Part shown: in pieces, positions 29,191 to 40,610 of the stretch
Position numbering within the stretch: the stretch's first letter is position 1
Layout of the letters: each line of letters opens with the position of its first letter
Notes under the pieces: generated by a model
What the model was told of the DNA's origin: nothing
Seen by the model: the letters and a program-made list of their open reading frames with translations, nothing else
Databases searched by the model: none
Assembly: GCA_002221725.1 (NCBI GenBank)
Contig: NJFT01000074.1
Location: forward strand, 107,880-171,879
DNA length: 64,000 bases
Direction: 5' to 3'
Source: Scedosporium boydii
Lineage: Eukaryota > Ascomycota > Sordariomycetes > Microascales > Microascaceae
Made by a program: the position numbers and the translations under genes

Positions 29191-32100
29191 ATGACAGAAC
29201 CTGAGGGCTTCGAAGATGATCTCTTCGCTGATCTGTATGTTCTCCATCTAATCTGACTCTTCGTTGCATACAGGTGTTCATTCTTGGATCATCACTGACT
29301 TTGTTTGCAGGTACAACGATGATGAAGCTCCCAAGCCCCCGCCTCCCACGGCAGCAGCACCAGTCCCCGCTGTCAGCGCCCCCGCGACAACAATAGAAAC
29401 CAAGGTCATCACACCCGTCATCGAAGAGGCCAATGGAGAAGCCTCGCCTGGGGGTGCATTCGACCAAGATGACGAGGATGGCGATGTAGATTTTGACTTG
29501 GGAGAACCCGAAACAATCTCGTCTCCTCCACCGCCACCACCTCAACCACAACGACACGACATACCCGAATCACCCCCTTCCACTTCAGGCGCAATGATGA
29601 AGGCAGGTTCGACGAAGGAAGATGGGTACGTAAACTTGTTTCTTTTGTCATTTCTCGTTTCTGTTTTTGTTTGCGTGAATCGATTGTTTGTGATTTTCGC
29701 ATGTGGCCACATCCCGCCACCACACAGCGCTGCCGTTGGCAAGGCTCAATGTGGAAAGAGGATTGCTCAGTCAAGGATCGTTTGGTGGAAGGGTGCTATT
29801 ATTACCTTGCTTCGGGTGGTAAATGGTCAAATGGGACTGTTGGATCGAACGCAAACCCGAGTTGTTTGGGTGTCAGGAGGAGTTCGTCCGCAATCGGCTC
29901 CTGTTTCGAGGTCTGCCTAAGCATCGAAGTCGATGTTCTTAGGTTGCAGACTGGAAGGAATCTGGACATCGTCCGTTGGATATGATCGGGTTTCGAGGTC
30001 GAGGAACGACCCAACTGGTGTGGGGATTACTGGGCTGGTCCGGTCTCAAGGCTTCATTCATCTTCATACTCGAAACGATTTATATATCCTGGTCCAGTCG
30101 CAAGGAGTCTAGAGTGAATCCAGCTACATACAAACTCGGAAGATACGTACCAGAAGGAGGCGGAGGGTATCGACACGAGTGGCGGATTCGACGGGACGAT
30201 GACATGGCGTTGGCTCTTGGGCAGGCGGTTGTCTGAGAGAGAGGAGAGAATAAGTTAAAAACCCCCTCGAGAAGGAAGAAGAAATAATCGCCGTCTCTCG
30301 GTTGGCTGTAGCAGGATATGCACACACGAGTTTGTCTCTCGAGCCAGTACCTAGCAAGAGCAAAAAGAGGACATGCAAAAGAAAGCGATAGCAAAGACAT
30401 ACTCGAATACTTTACGACTCAGCTATAACCCTGATCAACACGCTACCTTGTACTTCTCACTCGCGAGAACTGCTTTCTGGCGTCCCAACGCTATGTCTAG
30501 TTCCGTCATCTTCATGGAGCTATTTTTAGTGTTGGCATGGTCTTCCTGCCAACTCACGGGAAGCCCTCATGGCTCTCTGGCCATCGGCCCTAGGGGAGGT
30601 TTTGACGTTCCAAGTCTTGAGATGGTGATAACACTGGCATCGGTTCGGGCCATGAGAGAGGGGAAGGAACGAAGAGCTGGTGATGAACTGATGAACCCCA
30701 AGCCGTCAGTATCGGAATCGGAAGGAAGAGGGCTAGCCGTATGATTCATGAGCTGGAAAATGAGTCTATTCAGAGGTCCTCCATATCTGGAAGTTGCAAA
30801 CCAAGCTCAATTGATCTCGAGGTCTATTGAATCGACTATTTGAAGAGGGAAGGCGCTCACTATTGAATCTGATCATTCGGCTGCCCGTCGCTGGGTATAA
30901 ATTCCGTGACACCCTCACCTTTCTTCTCTTTAACTTCCTCTTCCTCAACATCAGCATCTCACTCTCAGCCTCTTGCCTCAAGCACGCACATGGCACATAT
31001 ATCCTTTCTCTCACTAGCCCTTTTCTACACCTCCTTCGCCTAAGATTTCCTATCATTTTGCCCCGAGGCATTTTCGACCATCACCTACTGTTTTCGCAAA
31101 TCTTTGCATATCAAAACACCTAAGATTTACCTTCCTTCCGAGACCATGGGGGAGATTTTGGCGCATAGCGTGGCCCAGGGCCATGGCCGGGGCGATTTTG
31201 AAGCTACCTCCGAGATGGACTGGAATAACGAGGTGACGGTGGCCGTGGCTGAGGTTTCTCCCGAGGAGGAGGAGAACATTGATCTTTTCTCAGCGCTGGA
31301 AGATCATCTCGATGAGGTGAAGCCTCTTGCCACGAACGAGCGGAGCACTTTGTGCCCGGACTCTCGTAATCCTGGGTATGGTGGTGGATAGGATAACATG
31401 ACCCTTCAGACGACCTCTTTTCTTTTTCTTACCTTAGCACTTCGCCGGGGAGCCGGACCTGTCGCTAGCCTTGACGCATCACTCTACGCGGGTAGTTTGC
31501 TGGCCTGCCGATGAATTTGTCCCTGCCCGATTCCCTCGTTAAGAGGGATGTGTGCAGCCGGCGCATTCGTCGTCGCAGGCGCGCATCCCTCGGATAGTCT
31601 CTGACTTTCTCATTTGACTGATTTTGTCGCTCTGAGCAACCACTCGATCCTTGACTACCGTTTTTGTTTATTTGTTTCTATTCAGTTTAATCGTTTATCG
31701 TTGCGCTAGATTTAGGCTTGAGCGTAGTCTGCTAACATCGGATTGTGTTTATAGAAAGATGTTTATCGGCGGTCTCAATTGGGAAACCACAGATCGTGAG
31801 CACCCCTCTCTTTTCTTTCCCACTCACCCGGATATACTGTCCGGCATGCTCTGTGAGATAATTGAACTAACCATGACTTGTCCAGAATCCCTACGGGATT
31901 ACTTTTCTCAGTTCGGTGAGGTTCTCGAGTGCACCGTTATGCGCGACAATAATACGGGACGATCTCGGGGCTTTGGTTTCCTCACATTCAAGGACCCAAA
32001 GACGGTTAATATCGTGATGGTTAAGGAGCATTTCCTGGATGGGAAGATTGTAAGTTTTGGATTTTTCATGTCTTTCGTTTTAATGTGATTCTGACACACG

Positions 32101-33224
32101 CTCTCCAGATTGATCCGAAGCGAGCGATTCCTCGAGACGAACAAGAGAAGACGAGCAAGATCTTTGTGGGAGGCGTCAGCCAAGAGACGACAGACCAAGA
32201 ATTCCGCGACTACTTTGCCCAATTCGGCCGAGTCGTCGACGCCACGCTCATGATGGACAAGGACACGGGCCGACCCCGAGGCTTCGGCTTCGTCACGTTC
32301 GAGAACGAGTCCGGTGTGGACGCCTGCCTCAACGCCAAGCTCGAGATCCACGGAAAGTTCATCGAGGTGAAGAAGGCGCAGCCGCGCGGCAACATCCGCG
32401 AGGAGGAGGAGGCTGCGCGCCGCAGCAAGTTCCGCAAAGGCGACGAGCAGCCGGCGGGTGGCCAGCAGGCGTCGATGAGCAGCCAGATGAACGCGGCTGG
32501 TATGAGCCCGCAGGTGATGGCTCAGTATATGCAGCGCATGCAGCAGTACTTTTCGGTCATGCAGCAGCAGCAGCTGGCTATGAGTCGTGGCATGAGTAAT
32601 ATGAATCCGATGATGCAGCAGATGATGATGGCGCAGCAGATGCAACAGATGATGAACGCCGGCCGTGGAGGAGGCGGTGGTGCTGGTGCCGGCGGTCAGG
32701 GCCCCAACGCCATGATGGCGGGCATGAACCCCGCCATGATGCAGCAGATGCAACAGATGATGGCTGCCGGCGGCGGTGGTCCCGGAGGACCCGGCGGCAT
32801 GGACCAGGGCGGCCACGGTGGTCGTCAGGGAGGTGCCGCTGCTGGTGGTGGCGGCTTCGGAGGCGGCTACGATCAACAGCAGATGTACGGTGGCCAGCAG
32901 CAGCGCCGAGGCGGCGGCCGAGAGAGCCAGTACGGCCAAGGCGGTGGCGGCTACGGTATGGGCGGCGGTGGTGGTGCCCCTACGTCGTGGGAGGGCATGT
33001 ACGATGATGTGCCCCAGCCCAATATCCCCCAGGGAGGTGGCGGTCGCGGCGGGTTCCACAAGCGAGGCGGTGGCCACCATCTGGCTCAGGGTCCCATTGA
33101 CCCAGCTAATGCTCCTCCTGCTAATGCCCCCACGGGCCCGAAGAATGCCGGACGACCTGGCGCCAATTACCGAGGTGGTGGAAGGGGTGGCAGTCGGGGA
33201 TTCCACCCTTATGCCCGTGGTTGA
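29191..33224 (+). CDS. hrp1: Hrp1/Nab4, RNA-binding subunit of mRNA cleavage factor IB (long isoform)
   Basis: Exons 29191-29234, 29311-29625, 31755-31795, 31886-32049 and 32109-33224 give 559 aa. The phases agree and all introns are GT-AG. Intron 2 is 2,129 nt, with a GCTAAC branch site about 20 nt before its acceptor TTTATAG. The N-terminus is acidic and proline-rich ([15 protein letters not shown]). Two tandem RRMs follow: RRM1 with KMFIGGLNW and [14 protein letters not shown]2 with [11 protein letters not shown] and [11 protein letters not shown], joined by the typical [13 protein letters not shown] linker. The C-terminal part is Met/Gln- then Gly/Arg-rich, with RGG-like segments. In yeast Hrp1 binds UA-rich efficiency elements, directs 3'-end cleavage and polyadenylation, and shuttles between nucleus and cytoplasm. 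The intron contains a likely second promoter and first exon (see separate entries). Confidence 0.92.
30896..30901 (+). promoter_or_regulatory. TATA box of a candidate internal hrp1 promoter
   Basis: CTGGGTATAAATTCC lies about 250 nt upstream of the ATG at 31146. It is followed by a CT-rich leader (CCTCACCTTTCTTCTCTTT, then CTCTTGCCTCAAGCACGC), the usual order in fungal promoters. The whole arrangement sits inside the hrp1 intron. Confidence 0.5.
31146..31375 (+). CDS. hrp1: Alternative first coding exon of hrp1 (short isoform)
   Basis: ATG 31146 in a GAGACCATGGGG context opens 76 codons plus two bases, ending ...SRNPGG at the donor GG/GTATGG (31376). Spliced to the same acceptor as the long form (31755), the phase is again 2 and the junction reads NPG then KMFIGGLNW, so both RRMs stay in frame and a 516-aa protein results. 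The peptide is [16 protein letters not shown]..., acidic ([20 protein letters not shown]), and unlike the N-terminus of the long form although similarly charged. The intron left would be 379 nt. The coincidence of start, phase and donor supports a real alternative exon. No transcript evidence is available here. Without the splice the frame runs only five more codons to a stop. Confidence 0.55.
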
Positions 33225-35101
33225 TTCGGTCGGCGATGCCTCTTTCTTTTTTGTTCTGGCCGTGCTGCTTCTTTGGTTCGTTTGGGTGAGGAGAAAAGCC
33301 CTTGATTATCGCCGACCTTTTGAATTTCTTTTTCTTCTTCCTCTTCGGAGACATGATTTCCCTTTTTGTTTCGCGCCACCAATTTGGCCCCCCTTTCTGC
33401 ATCATGTTTTTTCACGCATTACTCGAACACCTCGCGCCCACGACTTTTTTGGGCATCTCAAGAGTGGCTGGCCGGCGAGACGGTCCGTTTCCGGTTTTTT
33501 CCTTCTTCTTGATTCTTCACTTCTTATAATACAAAACGGCAAAAAGTCAGGGAAGGGGGGGGGGGGGTGGACATTGAAGAAACACAAGGACGAATCCCAA
33601 AAAAGAAGCGATTTTTTCTTTCTTATTCAATGGTTATTGCAAGTTCTCGAGGAGTCTAGGACAGGGTGTTTTTTTGCTTTTCGCGGTTCCTTTTCATTTG
33701 TTTTTCCTTTCTTTCCTCTTGCAATACAGTTCGAAGGAGAGAGCATGTGGAAGGGGTGGACTCCTTTTTTCGAGAGAAAACATCAATACTCTCTCTCTAC
33801 TCGGATCACAAATATCTCCTTTTATGTTTTTCCAGCTCCCTTGGTAGACGGCGGGTTTTATCTAGCTAGTTTCTTGGGGAGTTTGGAAAGTGTATAATAG
33901 AATCCGAGTTTCCAAAACAATATTTCCTACCTTTTATATCTTGAGCATATGAGTGAGTAAAAAGGTGCGTACGTATTGCCCGAGGATAATAAGTGTGATG
34001 ATTTACAAAGGTACAGCGAATGGACAACATCAGAGCCTGGCAATCCCCCACCTCCGCCCCCGAAACACACTGCTTCTTCCAAAAAGATCCTTTTCTTAGC
34101 CGATATGGCTCCAAATACTTTGAAATAATAGTATTTCGCTTATAAAAGAATCCTCGCCACTTTTGCAGATATGTTTAGGCTTTCCAAAGCTACTATTACC
34201 CTCGTTCAGTGCACATAATCTCGAGACGTTGGGTCCGAGTCAACCACGTCGCCCTGACCTCGGGAGGCCAGCTATTCTTTCAGAGACTGGCTGTAGGACA
34301 TGTCCTACGGACTCTTTCGCGGGATATCTTTATTCTCACGCTACGGATCCTCGAAATCGGACTGGCTCAACTTAGTTAAATCGAACAACTCATTAGATAT
34401 ATATATATATAAAGAAGCTTCTGGCTTGACTGTGCCTACTGTGTGGCCATATGTAGGTGCAGCCTGGCCACGTAGTACAACGAGCGGCAAGACGACTCCA
34501 GCATAGCCAACATCAATTGATCATAGTTGAGGTCGCCAGTCCGCCACGCCCGGCTTTCGCAGACACACTGCTTACTTGTGATTCCCAGTCTAGGGCCTGT
34601 GTATAGTGTGAAGATTAGCCACACCCTGCGATAGACCTAATTATCTACACTGATTTACACCTAGGTGTTTACGGGGAAAGCTGTTCCCAAGACGGATCCA
34701 TGTATTATTCCCAGACGTATTCATCTTTATGAGCGAGAGTCGGTGAAGGGTTTGGACTAAATCAGAAGAAAGAATCAATACATCCATAGAAGAAGTGCTA
34801 ATATACAAGAATTGAACATGCCCGGCGAGGACAATCGCAGAGGGCGAAAACAGCGTCTCGAGCCGAACAGAGAAAAGAAACAAAGAACCAAAAAAGAGCC
34901 TCCATGCTCAAGAATTCCTCTGGTTCGGTTGCTGACCTTGCTGGCAATGATAGGCCTTCTTCCACCGTTTCAAAAGTTGCTGAATGAAATAATCATCACA
35001 TTTTTTTTTTCCTTATTTTTATTTATTATATTTTATTTGTGTTTTACTGGGTAGAGAAGAAACGTGTTAGCAGGATTCATTGGAGTACCTTATAGAGGAT
35101 G
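33225..35101. other. hrp1 3' region and gene-free spacer
   Basis: It begins with T-rich 3' untranslated-type sequence (33240-33730), including a G-run at 33556-33567. An (AT)n stretch lies at about 34399-34411 and a T/A-rich patch at 35000-35050. No gene is supported. Confidence 0.5.
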
Positions 35102-35530
35102 TTAACCTACTGATGAAGACGTCTCCTTCGATCCCGGTATCCATAACGTCGCGGTGACCGGGTCCGTATCGGCCAGAAGCCAAGAGTCGAGCATGCTTTG
35201 GTACGCCACGTTCACGACTGGGCGCGCCTCCTCAGATTGATTGTGGCTGGGGATGAAAGTGCTTGGTGACTCTGAACATGACTCTGAAGACTGGGGTTGA
35301 ACCTGTAAGACGTTGATGTCAACTGGCACTGGCCTCACAAAAGCGCCAAATAGAGGCTCGGAGTAAAGGCTTCATGAGAATATGTGGGTGACTACGTAGT
35401 GTAAGAGGTGTTGATCAATGTGCAAACAAAAAAAAAAAAGACTTACGAGATGAACGGGTTACGCCTCGGCTGTTGCGGGTATTCGAGGTGGACATGATGC
35501 TGTCGAGCGAGGGCTAATGCCTGTAAGCCC
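35102..35530 (-). pseudogene. Unrecognised two-exon coding fragment
   Basis: Two minus-strand open segments join well: one ending at 35447 (LARQHHVHLEYPQQPRRNP FIS) and one from 35369 to the stop at 35102 (LYSEPLFGAFVRPVPVDINV ... SMLDSWLLADTDPV). The intron 35370-35446 is GTAAGT...GAAG, 77 nt, phase 2. The first segment can be read upstream to about 35575 before an in-frame TGA, so the 5' part is lost or lies in an exon I could not find. The peptide looks like a real protein but I do not recognise its family. It may be a remnant, like the neighbouring decayed genes. Confidence 0.35.
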
Positions 35531-36398
35531 TCGTGATTCGCTTTTGTCCCGGTCCGGTTTCAACCTCAAAACGAGCGCCGCATCGGCTCGGCTCCTGTCG
35601 CGGAGGTTGGAACTTGTGCGGATTTTCTTTGATGCAGCAACATCTTCTTCATCCACGTAGACTTAAATGCAACAGGCCTGTCGACGCTGAATGTTCTCAA
35701 GTCTCTTCAATCATAAGTATAGGCATTTCGGCCTTTATAGCTTTCGGTTACATTGGCTTGGAGTGCCAACTAGTCTGCGCATCGCTCAACTTCGATTTCT
35801 GACCGGTTAGCACGAGGCCTGATCCATCGACGGCTGGAGACTATCCGGGAAGGGCGGTGATGCAAGGCCCCGGCGTGGGGCAAGGTTTCGGTGAGGGCCA
35901 GGGCCACCGCCATATCCAAGAAGAAACAGGGTTGAACCAACATGCTTGGCCCCCTCGAGTAGGCGGTCGTCCTCATGCGTCAGCGTGGAGTATAGTAGAC
36001 CTGAAGGATGAACAGAGAAATGGGCCAAGGGGAAGGGCTAGGGAATAGAAATCGAAGAAGGTCGATGCTGGAATAGGAGTGTGGAAAGGGAGGCTTGACG
36101 TTAAAGAGAGGCGGCGGAATATATAATATCGTTACGGGATTTTGTCTTCAGAATTTTTTCGAAATTCTCCTTCCCAGGGCAAAGCAAATGTACAATGAAA
36201 CCAACTTAGGCTTTCGTTAGGATGCCATCGGCCATGTTCAAATCACTCACGGAATGGTTTCGTTACATCCTTTCCCACGCTACTCTGATCGGTATCTATT
36301 GAGTAATATATTAATATTCTTGTCTACTTCGTATTTCTTGCGCGTAGGCTAGTTCGTACGTTTGAATGTTAGGGATAGTCTTGATCGGGTATCTTGAC
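35531..36398. other. No gene seen between two decayed genes
   Basis: Frames near 35807-36048 on both strands do not resemble known proteins. The 15-mer TGACCGGTTAGCACG at 35800 recurs at 37617, next to the GNAT pseudogene. Confidence 0.4.
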
Positions 36399-37425
36399 CT
36401 ACGCTTGCCTGTTCTTTCCGCCCGACTCATCATTATTGACATCAAGGAGCCCCAGCCAGACATACGTGGGCTTGGATGAGCTTCGCAGCCTGGAATCTCT
36501 ACCGTCTTTGCCTCTTTGAAGCCTATGTGCGAGAAAAAATACTCTACCCATCGGTGCGCCAGCCACGCCGAGTCCGATTCCATCAAGCTTTGCCAGCTCT
36601 AGGAACCAATCCGTGACGGTGGTCGCATGTCCTTTCCTCCAGTAGGCAGGGTGCGTAACCATCATGTCGATCACCATGCGGTCTTTAAAAGTCCTGCACA
36701 GGTCCATCTCAATTAGCTTAGGAATGGTGGGCTCTGGCGTGATCGAAGCTTAATTGACTTCCTCTGGATAGAGAACCTCGTCCATGGCTTTCCCTCCCAA
36801 TGGATGTTTGTCTCGGGACAAGACAAGATCGTCAATTGGTGGAGGGTCATCTATCATTATTGCCAATGAAAACGAATCATGTTAGTCGCATGGTGTGCAT
36901 TGAATTGCATTGCTGACCACCGAAAAGAAAAACGAATGCACCTTCTTGTTGGAATTGCCCATGCCGTTTGGAATTCGGTAAAAGAGAGAAGCTTGCCACG
37001 GCCACAACCGCCTTGCCTTTCTCGAGCATCTCGTTTGGAATTTGCTCATCGAATGCTGGATACACGCTGGCAAGAGGCTCGTAAACTGTGGAGGCCTCGG
37101 TGATATTCAAATTGCCCTCCACTACGAGCACGACGGAATCCAAATCAAGGACTGCATATCTAAAGGAATTCCGATAGCTGGAAAGCGTATCGCCGGGGTA
37201 TTTCTCAAAGTAGGGCCTCTCATAGTGAGACCATGATGAATGATAGAAGGATGCCGCAGCCACCACGCCGATACGAGGGATGTCTGACAATCGCGCGCCA
37301 AGCGTAGGGCACCTTTGAAAGGAGGGGCCTGCGGGAACATGCCTAAAGGGAGGGGATTGGGCAGTGGGAGTTTCTCGACTTTGCTCGGCTATGATCTCGA
37401 CATGTTCGAGTCGCGAGAATATCAT
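36399..37425 (-). pseudogene. GNAT-family N-acetyltransferase pseudogene
   Basis: Minus-strand coding with an intron at 36851-36941 (phase 1). The N-terminal part (37425-36942) contains DIPRIGVVAAASFYHSS, YFEKYPGDTLSSYRNSFRYA and VVAVASFSLLPNSKRHGQFQ. The second part holds the acetyl-CoA-binding region (MVIDMMVTHPAYWRKGHAT) and LAKLDGIGLGVAGAPMGRVF. Three lesions are visible: an in-frame TAA at 36751-36753; a frame change in the A6 run at 36534-36539 (T6 on the coding strand), after which FFSHIGFKEAKTVEIPGCEA continues in another frame; and a return to the first frame near 36471, giving PTYVWLGLLDVNNDESGG to the stop at 36399. The substrate in this fungal GNAT group is generally unknown. One homopolymer indel could be a sequencing error, but three lesions together indicate a pseudogene. 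Confidence 0.75.
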
Positions 37426-38024
37426 CCATTGATGATAACCGAGACTCCTAGATATATCGTTTGCCTTGACGCGTCCTCAGCAAAGTCAGATCTGGATGTC
37501 ACTTTCGGAGCCCTTGAAAGGAGCACCTGCCTCCTCTGATTAGCGGACAGCTGCACCTGCATTGAAAAATTCGCACTAGACAGCCTCACTTTCCCAGCCG
37601 GTCTTGACGATTTTCTTGACCGGTTAGCACGTGATTTCATAGTAGAAAGTGGGAAGGATCAATGGACAAGATGGGAAGGGTGGACTGGGTGGAGAATTGC
37701 AAACGGGAAGGCGGGACAATGGAAGACGAGTGGTCGTCCTTCGTATGTAGTTCTGGTATTTTATTTTGTCCACAGCACGAAACATTGAAAGCTGCCAAAT
37801 GCCAGCCTCACTAATCTCGGAGCGCTAACCTCAAAAGCCAGATCATGGAGATTGCCGATACTCTACCCTTATTCACCAGCTCCACGAGCCTCGGGAGGGG
37901 TGAGAACAATGGAACCCATCCGCTTAGACAAAGAGGAACTCGTACTACAACTCGAGGGTTTCGTGATGGCCGAGGCCAAACCCCGCATCAGGAGGTAGGG
38001 GATTAGTAGTTCGCGTTACAGTCG
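37426..38024. other. Spacer, no gene confirmed
   Basis: A short plus-strand frame at 37911-37999 (MEPIRLDKEELVLQLEG) ends at a stop and might be the original start of the Zn2Cys6 pseudogene downstream, but this could not be confirmed. Confidence 0.35.
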
Positions 38025-40246
38025 GTGATGGATCTTGTTGACTGGTTTTCAATGTTAAACCAACAGTTGCAACTCGGCGATGTTGTCGTTGAACAGTCCA
38101 CGTTGCAGCCGGCCACGGATACTGTTGACCGGTTTTCAGCCGGGGCAGTGCCAACCGAATCGGCACAATTCGATGAGTTTGTTGTTCCTCAGTCGCTGCG
38201 GAATGATGGCGGGTGGAATATGGCAGGTGGAATGCTTGGAGAATGACAAGTCAACCCAACTACGGAATGCCGGTGGGTATATAAGCCTACGATAGATCTT
38301 CCTCTTTCTTTTGCTTTTCCAGTGTCTTGCCGGCATCTGACTCCAGATATTTGTCGCTCACAACAGGCCATTGATATCGAATGCGCCCGGACTGGCAATT
38401 CGACTGATCGCAGTGCGGTTTCATCAAGCTTTCCCCCCGAAGTCCTCGACGCATCAAGGGACTATCTAGCACAAGATCCAGCTTTTTCAGCCGTCGTACA
38501 AGCAGCCTTCGACGCCATGACGGATGAAAGTCAAAATGACCCGCACGGATCATCATCTTATCCCGCGCCGGATTGGCGTCTTCTGGAACTACGTGACCAT
38601 GGGGGTGTTGATTCCTCACTCCAATCCACTGGCAATACGATGCAGCCTTTGATTTATCCTTTGGACTGGGACCAGTTTGGAGACATTCGGGCGGCCAGCC
38701 AATCTGCCGACGAATCGAGTTGGGTGCACGCGCGGTTGAGTGGTGACCGTATCGCCACATCCGCAAGAGACAATACCGACTTGAGCGCAGAGGCGCAGAC
38801 TTAGGAACGGACGAGCAAGTCATCCTCACGCCCCCGTCTGCGTGCGTGCCCGAGTCAGATATGTCAGAACGCACCTCCGAGCCCCGAATCACTGGTCCGG
38901 GCCACATGGAGACGACCATCCCTCCTATGTCACAAGTTTCACCCCCGGAATCACTGGAACTATAGGAGCCACAGGGACCACCGAGGTCAAATACGCAGGA
39001 AACCGCGGCATCGACTACGGCACTGACTAACTACACGTCCTCTACTACTTCTACGAATTCGCTGGCGTTGAATAGTCCTAGACTCGAAGCAAGTCCCGCG
39101 ATTTTGCACCAACAGCGGTCTCCACAGCGTGTTCGTGGCAGGCTGAACGAGGAGCAGCGAGAAAAAGCAAGGGTGATGAGAAAAGTGGGCAACTGCCTCC
39201 CCTGCAGAGCTTTCAAGCTAGCTGTAAGCCCCCCCCCCTTCCCCTCCTCTTCTCCCCCCCTTGAATCTTTGAGTTCACTGTAAACGAAATCTAATTTCAT
39301 GGCGCAGTGTGACCCAAATTCGCCTTGCCAACAGTGCCAATCCGTTTGTGATAGCGCAAGATCGTTCTTAGATCCTTGCTGCAGGGAGAAACTAGACAAT
39401 GTGACGTTGGCAAGACACGGTAAGTTCGGACGACCATGGAGCCCCCATACCACCGGGGGAAAAGCCCAGGGACTAACGAAAAAGTAGGGAACGACAATTT
39501 TGGGCAGCGCAACGTAGCATACATCGACTACATCTGGGCGGACAAAGCAGCTCCCCATAAACTCCTCGAGATTCGCTGGAATCTTCCGGGAGGACGCCCG
39601 GTTGACTTGCCCTGCGTCAACATCACCTGTAAAAAGTTCTTTCCTTGAACTAACGATACTCATTTCATCACCTGGAACGTTGCCGACAAAGTTATGACAG
39701 CAGAGCTACCCCCTTATGCGGCTGATGACACGCGGAGTCTCAAACTGGACGTTGACGCATTCCTGGACAAGAGCTGTTCAATAGTTCTCAACTACATCAT
39801 CGAAGACACTTCTAACGAGCTCCTAGCCTCCACATTAAGAGAGGCAATACGCTTCAACAATAAAAACCGCAGTCCCATCATTGACCTTGCACTCCGCGTG
39901 AGATGTGCATCCTTCTGCTCTTAAGGATGGGGCTCGATTACCGGCGACGAAAAACTGGGTATTCTACCCATCGACTTCAATGAGCTTGGGCAATGTGGCT
40001 ACGCAGCCTACGACAGAGGGAAGGACGTACCTCTTCCTCTCTCTATTGACCATCAACTCGACGTTGCCCTGCTCCATACCATACAGGAATACCAGCGAGA
40101 ACTCATCAAGAAACTGAAGCAGAAGCTCTTCGGAAAGAGCTCGAAAAAGCCTTGGTACGAGATATTCTTGACCATTTTCGTCCTCTTGTCCAACGTCGAG
40201 TACGTCCATAGCGGCGCACTTTCATTTTACCACGCGCAGATGAATA
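38025..40246 (+). pseudogene. Zn2Cys6-type regulator pseudogene
   Basis: The pieces follow one another on the plus strand. An acidic N-terminal part (38322-38802) is followed by a frame change at about 38803, after which LGTDEQVILTPPSACVPESD continues. A TAG interrupts at 38963-38965. The zinc cluster is VGNCLPCRAFKLA/CDPNSPCQQCQ, split by a normal intron (GTAAGC...GCGCAG, about 39222-39306), with the C-x2-C-R-x2-K-x2-C-D pattern. A second intron follows at HG (39421-39487). Further TGA (39646-39648) and TAA (39922-39924) codons interrupt an otherwise continuous reading: FITWNVADKV, then RVRCASFCS/GWGSITGDEKLGI, KPWYEIFLTIFVLLSNVEYV. The last clear exon ends at a GTATGT near 40242. The protein was probably a nuclear DNA-binding regulator. 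The lesions suggest recent loss. Confidence 0.7.
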
Positions 40247-40610
40247 CGGTATGTCGTCCTCCTCATTTTTGCCCCGCAGAAAAAGCCAGGCTCTGGACTT
40301 AAGACTTCCCAGAGCCAGGGGATTGGTTGGGCACTGCAACATACGACTTCCTCAGCTTTTGATCCCCGTGCATAACGAGCAGGGCTCTATCTAGACAGGG
40401 AGATCGAAGTGATGGTTCGTTGTTTACTTAAACTCCGAGTATCACTCTCCAGAATGACCGTCTTACTCTTTCTTTTCATTTGTAAGGCGCTTCGGGGATT
40501 CTCTCACGGATTATGGCGTCGATTACTCTCTCGACTAGGCCACCGGCCGGTCCCGGGCCGATCACCCACCCCGAACCAGATTACCAACCCGGCTTACACC
40601 GGTGTCTCAC
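40247..40610. other. Spacer between two decayed genes
   Basis: No convincing coding sequence. It may contain degraded 3' exons of the regulator and degraded 5' exons of the dioxygenase fragment. Confidence 0.35.

Larger units (their letters stand above)
29626..31754 (+). other. 2,129-nt intron of hrp1
   Basis: The donor is GATGG/GTACGT and the acceptor TTTATAG/AAAG, phase 2. This is many times the usual intron length in this group. Inside are a TATAAA at 30896, a long pyrimidine-rich leader-like stretch (about 30910-31130) and an open exon at 31146-31375. No transposon gene was found. Confidence 0.75.

Noticed and set aside
31908..33206. 432-codon minus-strand frame opposite hrp1
   Set aside because: A His/Leu/Ala-rich shadow of the Gly/Met/Gln-rich hrp1 C-terminus; the plus strand encodes clear RRMs.
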